From NCBI GenBank assembly GCA_018813405.1, contig JAHJBW010000211.1, positions 1 to 10,265 of the forward strand: DNA of 10,265 nt. The letters run 5' to 3'. Shown here piece by piece: positions 1-7,576 of the stretch. This stretch comes from Candidatus Margulisiibacteriota bacterium (GTDB lineage Bacteria; Margulisbacteria; WOR-1; XYC2-FULL-46-14; JAHJBW01). Numbering within the stretch: the stretch's first letter is position 1; every line of letters starts with the position of its first letter. Below the pieces are notes generated by a model, which saw only the letters and a program-made list of their open reading frames with translations, searched no databases and had not been told where the DNA came from. Both the position numbers and the translations under genes were made by a program.

Positions 1-67
1 TGATGAAGCGTTTAAGTAAAGTGTTCATAGCCGCCTTTGGGTTTTATCTCTCGACCTTTGTTGTCCA

Positions 68-107
68 CCAAAAGAAGGCGGAAAATCGGTTTTCCGCCTT
101 CTTTTGG
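68..107. repeat. Perfect 18-bp inverted repeat inside the thiL 3' coding region
   Basis: Bases 68-85 and 90-107 are exact reverse complements (18 bp, CCAAAAGAAGGCGGAAAA on the left) around a 4-base loop, TCGG. The hairpin is very stable and ends in A/T runs, so it resembles a bidirectional terminator core. However, it is translated in the thiL frame as APKEGGKPIFRLLL, between VGEIVK and VDNKGREI. As I recall the family, those blocks are nearly adjacent in other ThiL proteins. This suggests a small palindromic insertion kept in frame, rather than a normal terminator. Confidence 0.8.
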
Positions 108-761
108 AGCCTTAACGATCTCCCCCACCATTTTATACTTTTTTGGGAGATTTTTCCTCGACGTAAATACCAGCTCGTAATCTTCGCCGCCGTAAAGGGC
201 CTGATCGAGTGTCGCACCTGCCGCGACAGGAACTTTATCCATATAGATTCGCGCCCCTACTTTTGATTGTCTGGCTATTTCCCGCACCGAGAGGACCAGG
301 CCGTCGCTGCTGTCGATCATGGATGACGCAAGTTTTGCCTTTGCGATATCCCTGCCTTCCTTCAGGCGTACTGGCGCCATGCGGCCGAAGTGTCCGGTAA
401 CATAGATCTTATCGCCAACTTTTGCACCGGACCGCTTGACCAGGCAATCTTTTTCAACTTCGCCAATCAGTGTAATCGAGATAAAAAGATCTCTTTTCGA
501 AGAAACGGTATCCCCGCCGACAATATCTATCTTGTGCTTCCTGGCCAGCCTATCCATCCCTCTGTAAATTTCTTTTGCATCTTCCACTTTGATTTTTTGG
601 GGCAGCGCAATGCTCACCACAGCATAAGCGGGATATCCACCCATAGCGGCAATGTCGGAAATATTCACCAGCATCGCCTTGTACCCAACATCATAGAAAG
701 AACACTTCTTCAGATCAAAATGAACACCTTCCACCAATGCGTCTGTTGTTATGAGTTGATA

Positions 762-860
762 TTTGGATTTTATTGATTTGGATTTGTTTAGGATTTGATG
801 CTTAGAACCTGCCTGCCGGCCCGCCTGCCGCGAGGCATGGCAAGGCAGGTTTAGAATTTC
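762..860. repeat. GC-rich palindromic repeat with AT-rich flanks, inserted in the thiL frame
   Basis: AACCTGCCT at 806-814 pairs perfectly with AGGCAGGTT at 843-851. The space between is made of CCTGCC/GGCAGG/GCCGGC-type words. One flank holds two copies of TTTGGATTT (762-770, 777-785), and the other runs TTTAGAATTTC. This composition is unlike the rest of thiL. Translated on the minus strand it gives low-complexity, basic residues (RQAGRQAGSK, then NKSKSIKSK) that do not belong to the kinase fold. The exact ends are estimated. I infer a dispersed palindromic element that preserved the frame. Confidence 0.65.
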
Positions 861-962
861 TACTACCGCACAGTCATCACCAATGCCGACAATAGTCTAA
901 AATTGATGGTTAAGTTGCTCAATCAAGCCAAATTCCCCAATTTGCGAGAGTTTCATGAGAGG

Positions 963-968
963 ATTATA
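963..968 (-). promoter_or_regulatory. Possible extended -10 box (TGATATAAT) directly before thiL
   Basis: On the minus strand TATAAT ends six bases before the thiL ATG at 956, and a TG lies one base upstream of the hexamer (extended -10). Transcription would then start at or next to the ATG, giving a leaderless message. The box overlaps the TAA stop of the upstream gene and there is no convincing -35. The bases just before the ATG (CCTCTC) are not a Shine-Dalgarno. Thymine-rich stop contexts can produce such a match by chance, and readthrough from the upstream gene is also possible. Confidence 0.35.
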
Positions 969-2217
969 TCACATTAAAAGTGTGGGGTAAAAAGCCCAGG
1001 AAGCCGTTCTGGTCCTGAATGATTATCTCGTCCTGCCTTTTGTTAGCCATTGTTTCAACATGCCCGGAAACGACTATACATCTGTTTAATCTCATACGAG
1101 GGCCAATTACCCTGACAATATCATCTTCATTATATGGAGGCAATAACAGAGAGTTCATTATTTTCGCGTCTTTTCTAATATCCCACCCCGCTCCAATGAC
1201 CACATTGGGACCGATCCTGGCAGTTTTGTGCAATTGCACGTTATCGCCAATGATCACCGGGGGTTTGATCTGTTTCAGTAAAGACGGAGAGAGGCTGACC
1301 CCTGCCCCGATCCACACGCCTGGTTTTATCTCTTTCCCTTGATAGCCGGCATCCACCCGGGCTTTTAAGATGTCAAAGTTGGCCTGTAAAAGCGCTGTTG
1401 GATCACCAATATCTTTCCAGTAAAAGCCGTCTTGCGCGACAAAGGCTTCAAGAAGCAGGCCTTCCTGTATCATGCCTTCCTGGAAAAGGTCATAGGCAAA
1501 GTCGCAAAAATCCCTGCCCATGGAACGTTTGGCGGTACTGTATTCGGGATCGAAATATCTGAAAAGCTCTGGATCGAGCGCGAATATACCCACATTGGCA
1601 AAATTGCCGATATGGGAACCAACATCGTGCCTGTTCGGTTTTTCCACAAAAGACCTGACCTTTGAAGCAAAAAGGTAAGTGGGGCTTTCCAACTGCATGG
1701 CGCCAAAGCGCCCATAGATCTGCTCCATGGGGGTCTCACAGGCGGCAATATGCGCCCAGGCATTTGACCGGCCAAATGATTCGATGAAGGGTTTTGCATA
1801 GGACCGGTCCCACAGGATGTCCCCGTTAAATACCACGATGCCGTCAGGGTCAAACCCACCGCGCATCCTGGGCGCCAGCCAGCGGTAGACTGTCCAGGCC
1901 GCGCCCCAGTCCTCAACACTCTCCTCATCAAGATCGAATATCTCTATATCTAGCCCCAGCTTTGACACGTCGCCCAGGGCGGCCAGGACACTTTCCGGCT
2001 TGTACTTTACGGCTATCGTTACTTTCTTTATCCCCATTTCCTGCATAAGGTGAAGCTGATGCCGCACCATTGAGTTGCGGCCGACCGGAAAGGCAGGCTT
2101 GGCCGCCGCGTGTTTGTTCCACCGGCAGTCGGAAAGGATCTTCATGCGGGTGCCATAGCCGGCGGCCAGCAAAAAGCCGTGGATGTTGTTGATGTTTCTT
2201 GGGCATAAAGCGATCAT
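964..2217 (-). CDS. Sugar-phosphate nucleotidyltransferase with left-handed beta-helix tail
   Basis: Likely transfers a nucleotide from an NTP to a sugar 1-phosphate, making an activated sugar for cell-surface or storage polymers; the nucleotide and sugar cannot be read from the sequence. Numbering from the ATG at 2217: the nucleotide-binding signature GFLLAAGYGTRM (residues 14-25), AAKPAFPVG (38-46) with the conserved Lys-Pro, the metal-site block VFNGDILWD (129-137), SFVEKPN (189-195), NVGIF (208-212) and YWKDIGDP (266-273). From about residue 300 come hexapeptide-like turns (GVWIGAGVSLS, PVIIGDNVQLHKTARIGPNVVIGAG), a left-handed beta-helix as in GlmU- and GMPP-like enzymes. The gap between GTRM and KP is longer than usual and lacks the common L-x-P-L-T. 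A GTG at 2232 would add five residues; I prefer ATG 2217 because it forms an ATGA overlap with the TGA of the upstream gene, implying translational coupling. Ends with TAA. Confidence 0.92.
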   Translation of the reverse strand: MIALCPRNINNIHGFLLAAGYGTRMKILSDCRWNKHAAAKPAFPVGRNSMVRHQLHLMQEMGIKKVTIAVKYKPESVLAALGDVSKLGLDIEIFDLDEESVEDWGAAWTVYRWLAPRMRGGFDPDGIVVFNGDILWDRSYAKPFIESFGRSNAWAHIAACETPMEQIYGRFGAMQLESPTYLFASKVRSFVEKPNRHDVGSHIGNFANVGIFALDPELFRYFDPEYSTAKRSMGRDFCDFAYDLFQEGMIQEGLLLEAFVAQDGFYWKDIGDPTALLQANFDILKARVDAGYQGKEIKPGVWIGAGVSLSPSLLKQIKPPVIIGDNVQLHKTARIGPNVVIGAGWDIRKDAKIMNSLLLPPYNEDDIVRVIGPRMRLNRCIVVSGHVETMANKRQDEIIIQDQNGFLGFLPHTFNVI

Positions 2218-4571
2218 TTGCTGAATATCCACAATAGCAGTGACATGCCCACTAACGAATCAAGCATTCCGAGGTCTTTTCCATTGAGCAAGTCAATTAT
2301 ATTTTTTCTGACAATATTATTAACTGAAAACATGGAATCATTATCGTCTATCTTTTCCCCGCTAACCAGCTGATAAAACGCGTGGCCGGCCGCAATTCCA
2401 CGAATGTCCTCTATTGTTTCACGACTTATCTCCGCATCTTCAAAGACCTCTTCAAAGAACACTCCTGCAAGGCTCATGATTTCTTTGGCGGACGCATCAC
2501 CTTTTTTAAGCAGCAAGAATTGCTGCCAAATAAGCAATTCCAATGCCTCTTTCTTGGAAGCGATCCTTCTGGACCGGAAGATATTGGCGGCATTAGATTC
2601 CAGCTCATTTTTTCTTAGATCGATCTTTTGAGCAAAAACCTTGTCCTTATAATAGCGGCCCACCACGAATTTTTGGATTGTATAAGCGGCAAAGAAACAG
2701 CCCATATAGTGATATATACTGCCTGCCTGGTCTGGGATATCTTTCAGATGAGAAAATGCCTTGGGATAACGAACGGTCAGGGAATTGTTGGCGGTTTCGC
2801 CCATTGTAAACAGAATGTTATAGCTGATAACCGCGGCCAGGGCGGGCCTTCCGTCACAGGCAGAGATCGCTTCGGCCAAAAACTGGTTGCGGGACAGACC
2901 TCTGGCACTTTCAAGGATTCGATAAATATTATCTTCATACGCCTTGTATTCATTCAAAGTGATGCCGAATATGGCTGGCGCAACGCTGTCACAAGAAGTT
3001 CTTTCCATTATCAACATCAGGCTTAATATTGAATCAAACCCAAGGGTCGGTTCTTTCTTTATCTGATCGAGCAAGGCATCATCAACCAATGCCCTAAAAT
3101 CTTCCAGGTTCTCATGTCTGAAAAGATCTTCATTCTTGAATCCCTCATAAAAAATCGAAAGTGCGTCATTAAAATTCCCGCGATGAACATCCTTGCCCAA
3201 AAGGTTTTCCCTGAACCTGTCAACCTTATCGTAATCCATGCTTATGCTCCAGCCTTTTTGAGAGTAAGTCAATTTCGGATAATAGGCCAGTAAATATTGT
3301 TCGTCCTGCAAGAAAGCCTGTCTGAAAATATCTTTAACAGAAGAAATGTCGGCAGGATTGAAGATCCGGACGCAAGCTCCATCTTCAGTTTTGATCAGGC
3401 ACAAAACCCTGTCTTCATCAATTATGCGGAATTCAGCAGGATATACCCTTCTTTCCATAGAGTTTAGATCTATCGTCATTATTGGTGCCTGAAAAGAAGC
3501 AAGTTCAGGATAACCTCCCTGGGGTATATTTTGAGAAACGAGACAGGTTTTCATCATTTTCGCAAAATCCATCTCGTCTTCCGCGTAAAAGATATGTCCC
3601 AACATCTTTGACAATGACTTCCATTCAGCCCTTATAGCCAATTTAATCTTTTTTTCAATTTCAGAAAGCAGTAAAGCTTCGAGTACCCGCCTGGAGGGAA
3701 TGGCCGGAAGTATTCTGGAAACCTCAGCCTGGCTCGCCGCCGATGAGATTCGCTCTTTCAACCGAGTGATCAAAGATAATTCTTCGCTGGTGAAGGCTAT
3801 TTCGTCTTTTGCTTCGCCAGTTGCCCTGAAGGCGGGAGGCGTCTGCCACAAATACTTAAAGCTCTCAATATCAATGGGGGTCCTGACCAGCCCACTGCGG
3901 AGCAATTCGCAAATTATTTCCGCCTGGGTATTATTCTGGACCAACAACAGGCTAGGTATCCAGCCCGACACATCCTCCATCTTTTCTATGCTAAGCGGAG
4001 CGCGCCGCAGCAGATACGTCATCGCATTTTCCTGTCCAGAGTTGTCAAAGTCCTCAACAAGTTTAAGCAGCTCAACCATATCCTTGCCGGAAAGATCCCT
4101 GAAAAACTCGATATAAATCCCGGCTTGAGCCGGGCTTTTTACTTCGGAAAGACCCTCAAGATGAATTTTGTCCCAGGAGGATCCATCAACCAGTATCTCT
4201 AGATAAAGAATTATATTGTCCATTGAAAGCCGGGCCAGATGCTGTCCAAAAAAGTCCGGCAGAATTCGCAGATCGTCCAAGTCCATAGTAGAAATAAAAG
4301 CAAGAGACTCGGTGGGATTGTCACAAGCCTGTATCCTGGCAAGCCAATCACATTGTTGCTGGTCTGTCCAGCCTGTTTCTGTTGTTATTTTATAAAATTG
4401 AGCAACTTGAAAGGCAAAGCTATGTGGTGTTCCCCTGGATATTAAGAACTCTTCAAATGATATCCCATTATTACCAGCACTTGAAAGGCCCTGTTTTCTC
4501 GCAATACCATCACGTTTACCATCCAGTCTGTCCAGGGCGGTAAAATTGCAATATAAAGCCGTAATGTCCAT
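2214..4571 (-). CDS. Large helical protein of unknown function, paralogue of the divergent 964-residue gene
   Basis: I do not recognise a named family. The 785-residue product has no signal peptide, so is probably cytosolic. Residues 30-42 (SSAGNNGISFEEF) sit where the paralogue has a canonical EF-hand, but the calcium-ligand acids at loop positions 1, 3 and 5 are gone. Residues about 90-320 look like amphipathic helices. From the IPSR at 291-294 it aligns by eye with residues 455 onward of the 964-residue protein: MLGHIF (323-328), a beta-rich block with MTIDLNSMERRVYPAEFRII (365-384), then GSIYHYMGCFFAAY (617-630) followed by QKFVVGRYYKD. The last 18 residues are strongly hydrophobic (GMSLLLWIF). 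ATG 4571 is chosen because the EF-hand-like segment follows at once; no clear Shine-Dalgarno precedes it. The TGA overlaps the nucleotidyltransferase ATG, so the two are probably co-translated. It is shorter than its paralogue mainly because about 170 residues of middle sequence are absent. Confidence 0.85.
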   Translation of the reverse strand: MDITALYCNFTALDRLDGKRDGIARKQGLSSAGNNGISFEEFLISRGTPHSFAFQVAQFYKITTETGWTDQQQCDWLARIQACDNPTESLAFISTMDLDDLRILPDFFGQHLARLSMDNIILYLEILVDGSSWDKIHLEGLSEVKSPAQAGIYIEFFRDLSGKDMVELLKLVEDFDNSGQENAMTYLLRRAPLSIEKMEDVSGWIPSLLLVQNNTQAEIICELLRSGLVRTPIDIESFKYLWQTPPAFRATGEAKDEIAFTSEELSLITRLKERISSAASQAEVSRILPAIPSRRVLEALLLSEIEKKIKLAIRAEWKSLSKMLGHIFYAEDEMDFAKMMKTCLVSQNIPQGGYPELASFQAPIMTIDLNSMERRVYPAEFRIIDEDRVLCLIKTEDGACVRIFNPADISSVKDIFRQAFLQDEQYLLAYYPKLTYSQKGWSISMDYDKVDRFRENLLGKDVHRGNFNDALSIFYEGFKNEDLFRHENLEDFRALVDDALLDQIKKEPTLGFDSILSLMLIMERTSCDSVAPAIFGITLNEYKAYEDNIYRILESARGLSRNQFLAEAISACDGRPALAAVISYNILFTMGETANNSLTVRYPKAFSHLKDIPDQAGSIYHYMGCFFAAYTIQKFVVGRYYKDKVFAQKIDLRKNELESNAANIFRSRRIASKKEALELLIWQQFLLLKKGDASAKEIMSLAGVFFEEVFEDAEISRETIEDIRGIAAGHAFYQLVSGEKIDDNDSMFSVNNIVRKNIIDLLNGKDLGMLDSLVGMSLLLWIFSK

Positions 4572-4681
4572 ACAACTTTTTATCGTTAAATAACGGCAAA
4601 AATTTCACTTATTTTTTTACGATTTCACGCAAGTTTAGGGGCAATAAATTCGATATAAATAATAGAGAGGCCTAAACAAAC
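4572..4681. promoter_or_regulatory. Divergent promoter/operator region between the two paralogues
   Basis: These 110 bases must carry the promoters of both large genes and are AT-rich. A dyad CGTTA-AA-TAACG lies at 4584-4595. The heptamer ATTTCAC occurs twice in the same direction (4602-4608, 4622-4628) with starts exactly 20 bases apart, about two helical turns, as expected for paired protein-binding sites. Toward the plus-strand gene, TATAAA at 4654-4659 is a plausible -10, with no good -35, followed by AGAGAGG at 4664-4670 as ribosome site (11-base spacer, rather long). Toward the minus-strand gene only a weak GATAAA is seen just before its ATG. Shared control of both genes is inference. 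Confidence 0.5.
4584..4595. promoter_or_regulatory. Candidate operator dyad CGTTA-AA-TAACG
   Basis: Five-base perfect arms around a 2-base centre, placed 13-24 bases upstream of the 785-residue gene's ATG. This is where a repressor would cover its promoter. Short dyads arise by chance in AT-rich DNA, so this is only a candidate. Confidence 0.3.
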
Positions 4682-7576
4682 ATGAGCGTAACAGCGCCAA
4701 AAATAACCCCACATATTCAAGCTTTTAAAAGCTATTACAAGCTAAATGAAGCTGATCTGCGGCCAAAACCAGGCTCGAAGCCGGATCCGCGCGATCTCAA
4801 TAATGACGGCAAAATATCCCTTTTTGAGTTCGTGGACAGCACTGTTGAAGTATCAAAATTGAACCAGACGGGCAAACTTGTGAATGAGACCATCGAAAAA
4901 CTTCACCGAGCTGCCATGTCGTCAGGATGGACTGAAGAAGAATTTGAAAGCCTTTTGACCATCATTTTTGAGGGGTGCGGAAATGATCTCGCAGATATCC
5001 TGACAGAACTTGATAATTACAATAATTACTCAGAAAACAACGCATTATTCAAAACAATAAAAAATGGCGCATTCATAGTAAAGGGGAAATCTTTACCCCT
5101 CCTCAATCTGGTGCTGAACAAAGGCAGTCAAAAAGACCCTGAACTTACGATGTGCCAGACCATGACGATCATCTCAAGTGTCAGCGGATTACTATGCCAT
5201 TTGAATTTTGCCAACAAAGCAGAAAACGACTTTTTTGATTATCTTTTCAAAATACTTGCAAGCACTATCCCTGTTATTAAAGGACACAAAAACAGGACAC
5301 TCTTTTGTTCATTATTGGAGAAGAATGCCGCAATTTTTACCCCTGAAAAGATCGAGGCCTGGCTGAAAGCCATCAATGATATTTCAGGCGAAACCTGCAA
5401 TCATCTTATTTCTGTCTCAAAAAAGATCAATTCTATTGAAGATCTCGAAAAATGGAAGAAATGCCTGGAAGCAATAAAGATTGATGAAAAGGGTGCCGAG
5501 GAAGAACTTGCTTTAATTCTTGTTGCTGACACAATAAAAACACCAGCCGATGCCACAAAAGGGGCAGCCCTGTTCAGAAGCTTGTCTCAATACCAAAAAA
5601 GCTGTCTGGTCTCATTATGCCAGCAGAGCACGTTTGAATCCCTGGAAGAAGCAAGATCAATGCTTTCCCCTCTTGAAGACAGCGCATTTAATGCCAACAG
5701 CGAGCTTTACCTTTCTGAGGATCTCTTTATTCCTGCCTCACTGAAAGATATGACCGAGAAAGAACAGAAAGCTTTTCAAACACTAAAACCACTTTTTGAC
5801 AGCGGCACCCCCGCAAGCTTGATCTTAAAACGCATATGCTCCATGCGCAAAGAAGTCTCCAAAAAGGAGGCCTATGATGGGCGGCAGAGCGTCATCGCAG
5901 ATACCATCAACTGGGACCGTGTACTTTCTCTGCTCTTTTTTAATCATTGCCTGACATTTGAGTTAAAGGATGAATTGGTCAATTCAGGCAATTCAATAAA
6001 AAAAGATGCTCCCTATGAGCAGGTCGAGGAATTTTACAAGCTTATACCTTCCAGGCAGATGTTCAGAGAAATTTATGAAGACAATCCGGAACTTGCCAAA
6101 AAGTTCGACTACTGGCAGAAAAAGCACTGGCAAAAAATACGCATGATGACTGGCCATATCTTTTTAGGCGATGACAAGACCCAGTATCATTATTCGCTGA
6201 AGAACTCTCTGGCAAGGCAGAACATCTTGCTCGAGACCCCTATAAACAATGACGGCTTTTACGCTTCACTGGAAGTTGTCAACCTCAACACGATGCAAAA
6301 AGAGGTCATGCCGGCTTACTACAGAGTATTATCCCCCAGCAAGGTAATGGTGGCATTCAAAAGGAACGAAGTGGTTGACGCTTTTGTCTATAACCCTTCG
6401 AACCCCAGGAGTCTGAGAGAGACCATGAGGATTAAATTCGGCGAGGCCGACGATGCGGACACTTATTTGATATATTATATGCCGAAGATAGAGGCCGACT
6501 CAAACTCAACCTTCAGCGTATCGACCAATTACGAAAATATTGAAGACACCCCGGAAATATTCATTGGAAAGGCCGTAAAATCTAAATCCTCAAGTCTTGA
6601 AACTAACAAAGCTGTTGCACTTTTTGTCAACGCATTTTTAAAAGAGGACGAATTAGTCGCGGCAAGCCGTGCCTTTTACAAGAACGCGCTTACTCCCGCG
6701 CTAAAAGAAGGCATCAAGAAAGAAGAGAATATCAACATAGAAGATATTATTTCATTGATGAAGGTCATGGACTCCGGGACCTGCGAGTCAAAAGCCTGTC
6801 AAATACTGGGTATTTCGACCAAAGAATACAAACAGCTTGAAGCACAGATCCAGGCTATATTAAAAAACTACAAGGATCTTTCTCAAGAAGAATTTCTGTT
6901 AAAGGCCATTGAAATATGCAAAGGCAGGGTCATGCTGGCATCGATCATCTCCTATAACACTCTCTGGCAAATGAGGAACAATCTGCTGGAAAAATATCCC
7001 CGGGCGTTCAAACTGCCCAGGGTCAAAGATCCGGTGGGCGCAATTTACCACTTTTTCGGGACTTTCTTTGCCGGATACGCTGTCCAAAAATGCCTTGTCC
7101 ACAGATATCATAACGATCATGCCTTTGCGGCAATGGTCGACAGGAAAACCGACGGGCTCAAGTCAAAATTGAACATTGACCTGAAAGCGCAGTCTTATTC
7201 GGGCCTGGACGACATGGAATTGCTGACGCTGCTGCAATACCGTTTAATACAAATGGGAGATGAGTCAACAAAAGAGATATTGACCATCACCGGCATCTTT
7301 AAAGAAGAGGTTGTGGAAGACGCTGACACGACCGAAGAGGTCTTTTTCGATGTTCAGGGAATGAGCTCGGGACACGCCCTTTATGAAAGTGTCTATGATC
7401 AAGCGCTGACCAAGAGAGGAGAATTCTGGTCGGACAACGATGATTATCGCGCGATAGTAGTTAAAAATTTGGTAGGCACGGTCAAGACCGAGATCAGCAG
7501 GCCTCTGGCAGAAAAGTATTTCCTCGCAAAGATACTTGGAATATCGCTGATCGACCTTCTAAAAACCCTTTACTGA
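4682..7576 (+). CDS. Large EF-hand protein of unknown function (964 residues)
   Basis: No named family is recognised. Residues 38-49 (DLNNDGKISLFE) form a complete EF-hand loop with ligands D38, N40, D42, S46 and E49, plus G43 and I45 at the expected places, so calcium binding is likely. No second loop is obvious. No signal peptide is seen. Residues 60-480 are mostly predicted amphipathic helices, acidic and lysine-rich. Residues about 525-605 form a beta-rich block (SLEVVNLNTMQKEVMPAYYRVL and onward), flanked by helices. The C-terminal half, from IPSR at 455, matches the divergent 785-residue protein: MTGHIF (489-494), GAIYHFFGTFFAGY (786-799), QKCLVHRYHND (802-812) and GISLIDLLKTLY at the end. 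ATG 4682 has AGAGAGG 11 bases upstream. The gene ends in TGA and overlaps the convergent TPR-like gene by 7 bases. Calcium-responsive scaffold or regulator is speculation; the role remains unknown. Confidence 0.9.
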   Translation: MSVTAPKITPHIQAFKSYYKLNEADLRPKPGSKPDPRDLNNDGKISLFEFVDSTVEVSKLNQTGKLVNETIEKLHRAAMSSGWTEEEFESLLTIIFEGCGNDLADILTELDNYNNYSENNALFKTIKNGAFIVKGKSLPLLNLVLNKGSQKDPELTMCQTMTIISSVSGLLCHLNFANKAENDFFDYLFKILASTIPVIKGHKNRTLFCSLLEKNAAIFTPEKIEAWLKAINDISGETCNHLISVSKKINSIEDLEKWKKCLEAIKIDEKGAEEELALILVADTIKTPADATKGAALFRSLSQYQKSCLVSLCQQSTFESLEEARSMLSPLEDSAFNANSELYLSEDLFIPASLKDMTEKEQKAFQTLKPLFDSGTPASLILKRICSMRKEVSKKEAYDGRQSVIADTINWDRVLSLLFFNHCLTFELKDELVNSGNSIKKDAPYEQVEEFYKLIPSRQMFREIYEDNPELAKKFDYWQKKHWQKIRMMTGHIFLGDDKTQYHYSLKNSLARQNILLETPINNDGFYASLEVVNLNTMQKEVMPAYYRVLSPSKVMVAFKRNEVVDAFVYNPSNPRSLRETMRIKFGEADDADTYLIYYMPKIEADSNSTFSVSTNYENIEDTPEIFIGKAVKSKSSSLETNKAVALFVNAFLKEDELVAASRAFYKNALTPALKEGIKKEENINIEDIISLMKVMDSGTCESKACQILGISTKEYKQLEAQIQAILKNYKDLSQEEFLLKAIEICKGRVMLASIISYNTLWQMRNNLLEKYPRAFKLPRVKDPVGAIYHFFGTFFAGYAVQKCLVHRYHNDHAFAAMVDRKTDGLKSKLNIDLKAQSYSGLDDMELLTLLQYRLIQMGDESTKEILTITGIFKEEVVEDADTTEEVFFDVQGMSSGHALYESVYDQALTKRGEFWSDNDDYRAIVVKNLVGTVKTEISRPLAEKYFLAKILGISLIDLLKTLY

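Larger units (their letters stand above)
12..956 (-). pseudogene. thiL: Thiamine-monophosphate kinase (ThiL), frame broken by one in-frame TAG
   Basis: ThiL phosphorylates thiamine monophosphate to thiamine diphosphate with ATP, in the cytosol. Family motifs in order are GEFGLIEQL, GIGDDCAVV (Mg/ATP aspartates), TTDALVEGVHF, VNISDIAAMGG, VGGDT, SMIDSSDGL, YGGEDYELVF and the terminal GYEHF. The natural start is the ATG at 956-954, 7 bases after the upstream stop; it gives the usual N-terminus MKLSQIGEFGLIEQLNHQF. The next codon (899-897) is TAG, after which the frame stays open to TAA at 12-14. A TTG at 737 opens the longest clean frame (241 residues), but it lies inside the conserved DALVEGVHF motif, has no ribosome site, and would lose the GDDCAVV motif, so it is not a credible native start. 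Without the TAG the protein would be 314 residues, a normal length. About 37 residues separate GDDCAVV from TTDALVEG where roughly 12 is usual; the excess is encoded by a palindromic repeat. Either a recent pseudogene, a sequencing or assembly error (AAG to TAG), or TAG read as sense. Confidence 0.5.

Noticed and set aside
68..107. Rho-independent terminator ending a plus- or minus-strand transcript
   Set aside because: The hairpin is inside the thiL coding frame about 55 bases before its stop. No long U run follows the stem on either strand beyond the stem itself, so I list it as a repeat.
12..737. thiL read as a complete 241-residue gene from TTG 737
   Set aside because: The TTG is the leucine of the conserved DALVEGVHF motif, lacks a ribosome site, and excludes the GDDCAVV metal-binding motif that is plainly coded upstream in the same frame.
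390..776. Plus-strand open frame of 128 codons opposite thiL
   Set aside because: Antisense to conserved ThiL motifs, with no ribosome site and no family resemblance.
5081..5102. Short hairpin GTAAAG/CTTTAC with AGGGG/CCCCT in the 964-residue gene
   Set aside because: The two pairings are short and mutually exclusive and lie in ordinary coding sequence; expected by chance.
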